From Branchiostoma belcheri (Eukaryota; Chordata; Leptocardii; Amphioxiformes; Branchiostomatidae), in assembly GCF_001625305.1 (NCBI RefSeq), contig NW_017804354.1, positions 769,632-833,631 of the forward strand: a stretch of 64,000 nt of DNA, written 5' to 3'. Positions 61,601 through 64,000 of this stretch are shown piece after piece. A program made the position numbers and the translations under genes. Under the pieces are notes generated by a model. That model saw only the letters and a program-made list of their open reading frames with translations, had not been told where the DNA came from and did no database searches. Within the stretch, counting starts at the first letter, position 1. Every line of letters begins with the position of its first letter.

Positions 61601-63499
61601 AAATCAAGTATTGCTAAATCTACCTGCCGTTTACTGTTTAGTGCGTCAGCTATGTCATGGACTGTTAGTATAAGCTGTGTTTCCGTGGATCGTTTGGCTC
61701 TGAATCCATGCTGATAATCCGTTAATGTACTGTTACTTTCTAGGTGCTTCATGATTTGGCTATGGATAATATGTTCAAGTAGTTTGCAGGATATGCAGGT
61801 CAGTGAAACAGGTCTTTAGTTGCTGGGGGCCGCTCTATCTCCTTTCTTAAAGATGGCGCATATATTTGCATCCCTCCAGTCTTTAGGGATTTCTGCAGTG
61901 TTTAGCGAGTGTTGGAAAATATTAGTTAGTACAGGTGCGATTTCATTAGCTGTCAATTTGAGAAACCACGGTTGTATTTGGTCTGGTCCGGATGCTTTAG
62001 AGGGATTGAGACCTTGAAGCATTTTTTCGACACCACCAGTAGAAACTACTATATGTTCCATTGGAGGAGTACAGGGCTGACCTAGAGATGGCATATCTGT
62101 GGTGTCTTCCTCTGTGAAAACACTTTTGAACTGTGAATTGAGTACTTCTGCTTCCCGCTGTCACTGATGATGGTATTTCCCACCTTTAGGGGTGCTACCC
62201 CGACAAGGTCTTTCCTCAGTCCTTTTATGTACGACCAGAATATTTTGGGTTTGTCAACTATAGCTTCTCCCAGTATGTCTGCCACGTATTTAGAGTGTGC
62301 TTGTTTTATGCTTTTCTGAACTCCCTTCTTAACTCTCTTATATTTGTTCCAGTCTTCCTCTTGGCCTGTTTTCTTAGCTTTGTTATAGAGCCGCTGCTTC
62401 TTACGACAGTGCCTCCTTAGGTTTCTGTTGTACCAAGGCAAGTTGTATCTGCTTGATGTTATCTTACTTGGGATGTGCTTGTTCATCGTGTCTTTCATTT
62501 TGTCTTTGAAGTCTGACCACTTCTGTGTAACTGACATATCCTGAGTTCTTTTGTGACAGTTATTTGCATAATCCGTTAGGTCTTTCTTAATGGCTGGTTC
62601 GTCGGCTTTTGTGCGAATGTACACTTTTCTCTTAGGTTTCCTGTTTTGTTTTAGTGCCAGGTTAACGTCCACTAGAACCATGTCGTGGTCACTATATGGT
62701 ACGCCATTTTGGATTTTGACCGATGACGTCATCAAATTAGTATAAATTATGAATATTTAATGACGTAAATTATAGATAATTATATAAAATGTTACTAATG
62801 TTAGAAAGGAAATGTAATTTAACATAGAACCGAGAAAATGTTAATGTTTGAACCAAAATTACTGATTTTAAAAAAAACTGCCCGTCAGAAACCCATTGCC
62901 ATGGCAACACAGTTAGGAACTTATCTAATTAATATGAAATTGTTGCCAGATGTTTTTTTTTAGGAAAATTCACCACATTTGACGCTTCTAGCGCAAGCCG
63001 TATTGGTGCTATCTGCGACGAATGTGGGCGCCCCCCCCCGGTCTGAATAGGTTTAAATATTATATATATTTTGTGGACAACTACCAGTAGTGTCATAATC
63101 ACCAAGGAGTCAATTTTTCAATAGTGAGGGATGGGTAGAAAATACTCTGCAGACTTTTATGAATAAACTGTGATTACCATATTCACCATGTTCACTGTGA
63201 AATGAATAGAATTACGCCATGCACGTGACTCAACATACAGTGATTATTTGTTTTACAACTATATCGTTTCTGATTAATTGTTAGTACTGCGCGTATTGTG
63301 TCCCCATTCCTATCGGTTCATGGTAATGTTCAGTCTGAGAAATCTAGTTGAATGCCTTACATTTTTAATAAGCCATTTTGCACATACCTGCAATCGACGT
63401 TGTCTGGGTAGTGATACGTCCTTCCAAGTCTGTATGCCGGAGATTTGATTTCTCCTTCCTCTTCCAGCAAAACATGTTTTCTTTTACACGTCGTCGCAT
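34469..63499 (-). CDS. Large secreted multidomain lectin gene (CUB-tectonin-LDLa-discoidin-CTLD), 5' end outside window
   Basis: Thirty-two exons were traced from 63499 down to a TAA at 34471-34469. Each has AG acceptors and GT donors, and the phase at every junction agrees. They encode about 1,800 residues: CUB1 (about 1-126), CUB2 (127-242), six tectonin repeats (243-558), thirteen LDLa modules (559-1165), discoidin/F5-8C (1166-1308), CTLD1 (1309-1451), linker (1452-1488), CUB3 (1489-1640) and CTLD2 (1641-1800). Nearly all introns are phase 1, the class that allows whole-module shuffling. No transmembrane helix is visible, and the protein ends shortly after the last lectin Cys. The likely role is an extracellular, calcium-dependent glycan-binding protein, perhaps in innate immunity or matrix; that is inference. 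The signal peptide and any earlier domains lie beyond the right edge. One exon carries a frameshift (36089-36543). Confidence 0.85.
35048..35117 (-). CDS. Lectin gene exon 31: CTLD2, middle
   Basis: Phase 1 to 2, 70 bp, between ATTTCCAG and GTGAGG. FYDVYRTRAFVWTDGIPVTY then TDW is the W-x-D-G...V-x-Y-x-x-W segment before the sugar-binding loop. Confidence 0.82.
35413..35631 (-). CDS. Lectin gene exon 30: CTLD2, N-terminal half
   Basis: Phase 1 to 1. CPCGWHLFRRNCYQTF, WVESDLKCREYGANLTSVSD and RQEMEFLHVLL, ending DPTLFIG: the first half of a long-form CTLD. Confidence 0.85.
36089..36543 (-). pseudogene. Lectin gene exon 29: CUB3 with a single-base frameshift
   Basis: The exon is 455 bp, but the neighbouring phase-1 introns require a multiple of three (456). 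The first frame reads CDDCMARETSCGNIRCGLP and YRCGLIYSPGY; the second reads NLPASALCLWTIDGPPGSFV, SRVLQVRDRFL and AMLATSNSADISGSRGFMAT. The switch falls at the run of three G (plus strand 36444-36446), where a fourth would restore a continuous CUB. It is either an assembly or sequencing error or an inactivating deletion that would remove CTLD2. Confidence 0.8.
36676..36786 (-). CDS. Lectin gene exon 28: linker
   Basis: Phase 1 to 1, 111 bp. It is a hydrophilic, acidic stretch (HSGDDTKNTTQCFDGDLAEI) with one Cys and no recognised fold. It was inferred from splice signals and phase. Confidence 0.6.
37282..37338 (-). CDS. Lectin gene exon 27: CTLD1, C-terminal end
   Basis: Phase 1 to 1, 57 bp. 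PWSLHPCSLLEKEFICEK supplies the final W...C...FIC-E strand. WND is replaced by WSL. Confidence 0.8.
38053..38188 (-). CDS. Lectin gene exon 26: CTLD1, middle
   Basis: Phase 0 to 1. LSWSNGSPAGDAFKEEN then DPFCAFLELHG. The calcium/sugar loop reads S-P-A instead of EPN or QPD, so classical calcium-dependent sugar binding is unlikely. Confidence 0.82.
38337..38572 (-). CDS. Lectin gene exon 25: CTLD1, N-terminal half
   Basis: Phase 1 to 0. FCGKGWTMFEDSCYRKF, WWAAERYCQALGGHLAAVNT and NGWIGLKLD form the start of a long-form C-type lectin domain (C-x-x-GW...SCY...W-x-x-A-x-x-x-C...G-x-LA-x-V...W-I-G-L). Confidence 0.88.
38605..38690 (+). repeat. Short LINE 3'-end fragment in the intron before CTLD1
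   Basis: CGCGCCGCGTGCCTGCGAAG and GGTTATACCGGC match, inverted, the 3' end of the Jockey-like LINE at 60440-60520. Confidence 0.7.
39002..39146 (-). CDS. Lectin gene exon 24: discoidin domain, end
   Basis: Phase 0 to 1. VFQTSTAGANSDEHHLASAV, TRVVKLTPQFA and LEVGLLGC match the V-F-x-G-N-x-D...R-x-V-x-x-x-P...L-E-x-x-G-C end of F5/8C domains. The acceptor AG|GTATTCC was chosen because it alone restores the frame and the domain. Confidence 0.8.
39390..39673 (-). CDS. Lectin gene exon 23: discoidin (F5/8C) domain, first part
   Basis: Phase 1 to 0. SLEDWLQITLEHPVQLAAVV is the hallmark W-L-Q-I-x-L...V strand of coagulation factor 5/8 type C domains, followed by VSGPRSSHSFTFTLKYGRG and TTYMEGGGIK. 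The domain likely binds phospholipid or glycan. Confidence 0.82.
40168..40281 (-). CDS. Lectin gene exon 22: degenerate LDLa module 13
   Basis: Phase 1 to 1. FCNGFPDCHDVSDEDAC keeps the acidic C-terminal lobe. Only four Cys are present; the N-terminal lobe is reduced. Confidence 0.75.
40602..40733 (-). CDS. Lectin gene exon 21: degenerate LDLa module 12
   Basis: Phase 1 to 1. NCDGKDDCRTGVDE then NPRRC. Only four Cys remain; C2 and C3 are gone. Confidence 0.7.
40795..40905 (+). repeat. LINE-type 3' end in the intron between exons 20 and 21
   Basis: CGGGACAGGGAGCCTTGAAA ... CTGTCCTGTCCTTGTGACAA followed by (AAAT)n looks like a CR1/L2-type 3' terminus. Confidence 0.5.
41095..41211 (-). CDS. 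Lectin gene exon 20: LDLa module 11
   Basis: Phase 1 to 1, six Cys. KCVSDLSCNGLPGCLDSTDE then KDC, a canonical short LDLa. Confidence 0.85.
41334..42064. mobile_element. hAT-like MITE in the intron between exons 19 and 20
   Basis: Inverted ends share TAGAGTC and then ATTCCGCGTCACCGTGTG (left 41334-41359, right 42036-42064, one mismatch). The flanks CAGGGCA and CAGGGTCA look like an 8-bp duplication with one indel. The interior is AT-rich with many degenerate TTTCTAAATAATTC words. It is non-coding. Confidence 0.7.
42617..42793 (-). CDS. Lectin gene exon 19: LDLa module 10
   Basis: Phase 1 to 1, six Cys. A long charged insert (DEYRDKRKEKGLTTSD) separates the first two Cys; then CRSGKCAATFNLCDDRDFCG and EDEQDC. 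Confidence 0.8.
43086..43238 (-). CDS. Lectin gene exon 18: LDLa module 9
   Basis: Phase 1 to 1, six Cys. FDCGPPWHQCISLHRVCDEH then a long loop and GPADEQHC. Confidence 0.82.
43942..44106 (-). CDS. Lectin gene exon 17: LDLa module 8
   Basis: Phase 1 to 1. GCYVPEDICDGRQQCH and NDCHDDEQHC. It has nine Cys, three more than usual, so extra disulfides or a merged fold are possible. Confidence 0.8.
44345..45045 (-). pseudogene. LINE C-terminal fragment with 3' UTR, in the intron between exons 16 and 17
   Basis: The minus-strand frame 45040-44468 has 190 codons without a stop: SAICKLRVSAHTLEIEKGRY, then RICKYCTGNAVEDEMHFICH, a CCHC-like region at the end of many non-LTR retrotransposon proteins. 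The 3' UTR (to 44345) matches a second copy at 48770-48985 (CATGCCCGA...CTAATTGCAAG). The rest of the element is absent (5' truncation). Confidence 0.7.
45231..45356 (-). CDS. Lectin gene exon 16: LDLa module 7
   Basis: Phase 1 to 1, six Cys. ERCPHFENTCLPRGSDSYCD then IIQCDNGEDEENC. Confidence 0.8.
45400..46400. other. Intron sequence without a recognised gene
   Basis: Part of the intron between exons 15 and 16. It has TC-rich runs near 45440 and no conserved coding signal. Confidence 0.5.
46410..46527. repeat. Minisatellite of about 30 bp, four units, intronic
   Basis: Units such as GAACGGAGTGATAAAACACC and GAACGGACTGATAAAACACC, each followed by CATGTTT or CATCTAT, repeat about four times with variation. 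Confidence 0.7.
46645..46812 (-). CDS. Lectin gene exon 15: LDLa-like module 6, four cysteines
   Basis: Phase 1 to 1. LCIPLENVCDGYDDWHFQDE then ISC. The second and fifth LDLa cysteines are both missing (DDC is DDW), while C1, C3, C4 and C6 remain. C2 and C5 are a disulfide pair in LDLa, so the pair was lost together. Confidence 0.78.
47090..47285 (-). repeat. tRNA-derived SINE, intronic
   Basis: On the minus strand TAGCTCAATCGGTAGAGAGC (A box) and GTCGTGAGTTCAAACCCC (B box) frame a degenerate anticodon arm with TTTGCAA, as in tRNA-Ala(UGC). The anticodon stem is mispaired, so it is a SINE head rather than a tRNA gene; unrelated sequence follows as the body. Confidence 0.65.
47432..47563 (-). 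CDS. Lectin gene exon 14: LDLa module 5
   Basis: Phase 1 to 1, six Cys. CIKGSGRCNRAVQCRDFSDE then IGC. The Asn-Arg in place of Asp-Gly weakens the calcium site. Confidence 0.82.
47653..47790 (-). CDS. Lectin gene exon 13: LDLa module 4
   Basis: Phase 1 to 1, six Cys. GCVKGEFLCNGISDCADGSD then EENC, a canonical LDLa. Confidence 0.88.
48235..48390. mobile_element. Foldback transposon with exact 9-bp target duplication, intronic
   Basis: Arms of about 54 bp (TAGCCTGGGTACCATCCTAC ... and its inverse ... CCAGGCTA) are nearly perfect. A second inverted pair (ACACTCGCTTCCCTAAC) lies within. The flank CCGGCCTCC occurs at 48226-48234 and 48391-48399. It could be hAT-like (TAG...CTA ends, 8-bp duplication) or Mutator-like (9 bp, long arms). 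Confidence 0.82.
48448..48591 (-). CDS. Lectin gene exon 12: LDLa module 3
   Basis: Phase 1 to 1, six Cys. VCDGQKDCSDGSDEVNC is the canonical C-terminal lobe with D-G...S-D-E. Confidence 0.88.
48770..48985 (-). repeat. LINE 3' UTR fragment, copy 2, intronic
   Basis: GAGAAGTTTATTGCTAATCC ... CTAATTGCAAG matches 44362-44402 and belongs to the same LINE family; here only the non-coding end remains. Confidence 0.65.
49076..49204 (-). CDS. Lectin gene exon 11: LDLa module 2
   Basis: Phase 1 to 1, six Cys. CYSPTRVCDGERNCGD then EDERDC is a full LDLa with the calcium-binding acidic residues. Confidence 0.85.
49551..49676 (-). CDS. Lectin gene exon 10: LDLa module 1
   Basis: Phase 1 to 1. KRLCAEDEVICPYSEKCIKE then CRVCDGIVDCGDDDD...DERNC. 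It has the LDLa C-D-G-x-x-D-C and D-E-x-x-C calcium cage, and seven Cys (one extra). Confidence 0.85.
49869..50180 (-). CDS. Lectin gene exon 9: tectonin repeats 5 and 6
   Basis: Phase 1 to 1, 312 bp. NWEAIEGCFSSVSVGRSGVW...YHRAG is repeat 5; AWIHVPGVHLQQIGVGDRTV then WGVDSSQRVFIKV is repeat 6. A Cys pair (KICQVGLKGHSMC) follows. The donor GTCAATAT is weak but its phase fits the next exon. Confidence 0.8.
50510..50662 (-). CDS. Lectin gene exon 8: tectonin repeat 4
   Basis: Phase 1 to 1. GTSWDSVQTANMKEVSVSSR then GQLWAVEIGGRVWRSPF: the fourth blade. Confidence 0.85.
51409..51611 (-). CDS. Lectin gene exon 7: tectonin repeat 3 (divergent)
   Basis: Phase 2 to 1. GTSWQAVHIDSK, then WLGHSIDQIHSGKDYVWIVA and a YGYTIVRQG end. 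The W, V-W and R-x-G positions of a tectonin repeat are kept, but the blade is longer and diverged. An 18-bp microexon (51317-51334, EGAFHC, phase 1 to 1) with a strong GTAAGTTTG donor could follow it; this is uncertain. Confidence 0.72.
51981..52095 (-). CDS. Lectin gene exon 6: tectonin repeat 2
   Basis: Phase 1 to 2. GWEVVGTEQFLYISVGQVGV then WAVYNHSTVMYRVGTF: the second blade. The intron before it holds the CR1-like LINE and piggyBac-like copy 2. Confidence 0.85.
52424..53640 (-). mobile_element. CR1-like LINE, 5'-truncated, intronic, ORF intact
   Basis: On the minus strand it runs from about 53640 to a (TTGA)n-like tail (ATTGATTGATTGATTG, 52424-52445). It lies in the intron between exons 5 and 6, in the same orientation as the gene. 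The RT-C-terminal frame is free of stops, so the copy is young compared with the other LINEs here. Confidence 0.8.
52710..53633 (-). CDS. CR1-like reverse transcriptase, C-terminal 307 codons, intact frame
   Basis: WIVSFLTGRRQKVRYG, TLGVPQGTKLGPVIFL (motif B) and WKYVDDLSLG (motif C, YVDD) are followed by LERWSNSVQLQLNPKKCTVL, RVLGLWLQSNLKWDKQV (thumb), EYCAPVYHNSLT and the tail SPVPSLLRVLNERK, close to the usual end of CR1/L2-type proteins. The upstream part, including endonuclease and motif A, is missing by 5' truncation. Confidence 0.85.
   Translation of the reverse strand: MLGGLWIVSFLTGRRQKVRYGSDVSDWETLTLGVPQGTKLGPVIFLCMINDASQSHDDRWKYVDDLSLGENIHVRDQSLLQDEVDSLERWSNSVQLQLNPKKCTVLTVCFMKNPPPSPPITLAGKPLLSVTVARVLGLWLQSNLKWDKQVCESTKKANKRMFMLRRLKTFGLPTADLVTVYCSFIIPILEYCAPVYHNSLTSKQTATLEHVQRRACRVILGRHYIDYASALRQCGLETLSERRNGLCRRFALSMQRSERTADLLPPTRLESHGRCLRNSKTLTLPTIRTRFSNSPVPSLLRVLNERK
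53758..54655. mobile_element. piggyBac-like element family, copy 2 (898 bp), intronic
   Basis: TTAA lies at 53754-53757 and 54656-54659; the ends are CCCTACCTAGACCGGG and CCAGGTCTAGGTAGGG. It is longer than copy 1 through a left segment with TGACGTCATTATGACGTCAT. It lies in the same intron as the CR1-like LINE. Confidence 0.88.
54710..54874 (-). CDS. Lectin gene exon 5: tectonin repeat 1
   Basis: Phase 1 to 1. DWLKIGDGIKQISVSTSTNQ then VWALDIDGKPLWRTG is a canonical tectonin (TECPR) repeat: W...I...V-S-V...VWA-D-x-x-G...RTG. Such repeats form one blade each in fish-egg lectins and tachylectin-1. Confidence 0.85.
55465..55812 (-). CDS. Lectin gene exon 4: CUB2 in one exon
   Basis: Phase 1 to 1, 348 bp. 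AGSFASKNYPHSYTNNLYQE, IRLVFTYFDIQVTEECDSDY, MRHCGTCIPAPYISVGNTL and TDFAIYRTGFSAKY form a complete CUB fold. The first disulfide pair is absent (no Cys before the central EC), while the E...D-S-D-Y calcium-site region is kept. Confidence 0.88.
56038..56141. repeat. Foldback hairpin, intronic
   Basis: GGTGAATATGGTGTGATAAA and its inverse TTTATCACACCATATTCACC lie about 45 bp apart, with one mismatch in the extended arms. This is a short palindromic repeat. Confidence 0.7.
56426..57367 (+). repeat. Dispersed 1-kb repeat, copy 2, intronic
   Basis: It matches 16626-17597 along its length, including TTCCACGCGCGGCTTCCGTG, GTCCAAATGTGATAAAATCA and the tandem GACGTCATATCGAACATGA units. It lies in the intron between exons 3 and 4. 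Confidence 0.8.
57960..58600. repeat. Diverged tandem repeat of about 155 bp, intronic
   Basis: Four loosely similar units carry GGxCATATGCCxxAAGAATTT-like cores near 58010, 58150, 58325 and 58478. It is degenerate and non-coding. Confidence 0.5.
58706..58852 (-). CDS. Lectin gene exon 3: CUB1, end
   Basis: Phase 1 to 1. FSQKYCGWVRP (fourth Cys), then VDIHFHSDDYIDAEGFSLHY, the conserved F-x-S-D...GF-x-x-Y end of a CUB domain. With exons 1-2 it makes a complete four-cysteine CUB. Confidence 0.85.
59268..59386 (-). CDS. Lectin gene exon 2: CUB1, middle
   Basis: Between TTTGTCAG and GTAAGTTAG (phase 2 in, 1 out). SWTISVDPALAVVLEFLGAN then YYSRCNYDWLRI give the CUB core, with the third Cys and the Y-D of the calcium-binding site. 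The intron before it holds a piggyBac-like element with a LINE inside. Confidence 0.85.
59493..63052. mobile_element. piggyBac-like element family, copy 3 (diverged), carrying a Jockey-like LINE
   Basis: The ends CCCTATTCAGACCCGG and GGTCTGAATAGG are diverged versions of the family ends; TTAA is intact on the right (63053-63056) and TCAA is on the left. Interior phrases (ATGACGTCATTATGACGTCA, TTGCCATGGCAAC) match copies 1 and 2. It is split by a LINE at about 60430-62698. It lies in the intron between exons 1 and 2. Confidence 0.8.
60430..62735 (-). pseudogene. Jockey-like LINE, decayed, inside piggyBac-like copy 3
   Basis: Minus-strand pieces in order: YSDHDMVLVDVNLALKQ (endonuclease end, about 62700), WYNRNLRRHCRKKQRLY and FWSYIKGLRKD; LNPSKASGPDQIQPWFLK (about 62010), WRDANICAIFKKGDRA; HGFRAKRSTETQLI, LDFTKAFDKVPHGRLI (motif A, about 61600); LFLLYINDLPDQL and VRLFADDCLLYVE (motif C, about 61340); and SLVRPNLEYAATVWDPYTKK with LERVQNQAARFCMNNY (about 60900). 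At least four frame changes break the ORF. The 3' end near 60440 has a second fragment at 38605. Confidence 0.82.
63388..63499 (-). CDS. Lectin gene exon 1 in window: CUB1, first third
   Basis: The exon lies between ATACAG and GTATGT (phase 1 in, phase 2 out). It reads ATTCKRKHVLLEEEGEIKSP and ends near YHYPDNVDC: the start of a CUB domain (first Cys, G-x-I-x-SP, YP-N, second Cys). The phase-1 entry means an upstream exon exists outside the window. Confidence 0.8.
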
Positions 63500-64000
63500 C
63501 TGTATGGAAAATGAGGGAATGGCTCAGTAGCGTCAGACATGATCCAAATTTATTTTCCTAATTACAGTTCTTTGAACACATCCCTTCGTAAGAAAGTTTA
63601 ACATCAACACCGTCACAGGACGCAAGCACACCATATCTTAATCATAACCTTACTAAAATTATTATAATTTTCTACAAATATAAAAATTCTTCGACACAAG
63701 GTTGACTTATTAGCTCCAAACGTTGATACAAAACAACCACTGCAGTTTCAAACAAGCTGCTAGGAGGCCCAAACTTACACCATTTGCTCCAAGCCCCCAA
63801 CAGTTCTCCACTATTAACAATAATTGACCTTACACTTGCGGAAAACTTTGCGCCAAAGTCAAACGCTACAATACCTAAAAAAGCCTTTCATATCGAATTT
63901 GACCTTCGTCTTTGCTAGCTGCCCCTTCGATATGCACTAGATATCATTAACAAGTATCTCCACACAAACAAAAACGAATAATACATTTCTAAACCTGACT

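Noticed and set aside
1..64000. CRISPR arrays, bacterial operons, rRNA genes
   Set aside because: No regularly spaced short repeats, operon structure or rRNA similarity was seen; the content is clearly metazoan.

Overview
This is an animal genomic window, most likely from a lancelet (Branchiostoma or a relative). That is an inference from content: a long secreted lectin gene built from CUB, tectonin, LDL-receptor class A, discoidin and C-type lectin modules, almost all on exons flanked by phase-1 introns, in a moderately AT-rich genome packed with many different transposon superfamilies. No species-diagnostic locus was recognised.

The left part (1-33.7 kb) is almost entirely mobile DNA. A decayed L1/Tx1-like LINE (from about 1.28 kb) is cut by a small piggyBac-like MITE (1534-1770), then by a 6.8-kb PIF/Harbinger-like element (2807-9593, TTA target duplication). 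That element carries a MYB/SANT-like ORF and is itself split by an RTE-like LINE (4929-8391, 11-bp target duplication). The L1-like 3' end resumes at 9896 and ends in poly(A) near 10790. Next come a YqaJ-exonuclease-like fragment, pieces of a tyrosine-recombinase-type retroelement, a broken C2H2 zinc-finger gene, a 1-kb dispersed repeat whose second copy lies at 56.4 kb, and a Harbinger-like MITE (18417-19181). From 21.9 to 24.6 kb a pogo/Tigger-type transposase gene is interrupted by a Penelope-like element (23146-24289, 10-bp target duplication) with a hammerhead-like motif near its end. From 25.3 to 29.4 kb a roughly 170-bp tandem repeat is interrupted by an almost intact RTE-like LINE (25623-28928) whose long ORF has one in-frame TGA. 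A badly decayed Jockey-like LINE fills 29.9-32.8 kb.

The right part (34.5-63.5 kb, minus strand) is one large gene. Thirty-two exons could be traced by reading frame, splice sites and matching phases, giving about 5.4 kb of coding sequence (about 1,800 residues). The 5' end lies beyond the right edge; the stop codon is at 34469-34471. Domain order from N to C is CUB1, CUB2, six tectonin repeats (enough for a six-bladed propeller), thirteen LDLa modules, a discoidin (F5/8C) domain, C-type lectin domain 1, a linker, CUB3 and C-type lectin domain 2 with a QPD sugar-binding motif. No membrane segment was seen in this part, so a secreted, calcium-dependent, multivalent glycan-binding protein is the best inference. 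One exon (36089-36543) has a single-base frameshift in the CUB3 region, either an assembly error or an inactivating mutation.

Its introns have collected transposons: a hAT-like MITE, a foldback element with an exact 9-bp target duplication, LINE 3' ends, a 5'-truncated CR1-like LINE with an intact RT ORF, two copies of the piggyBac-like family marked by CCCTACCTAGACC ends (a third lies just past the gene's 3' end), and a Jockey-like LINE inside one of those copies. No CRISPR array, rRNA gene or functional tRNA gene was seen.
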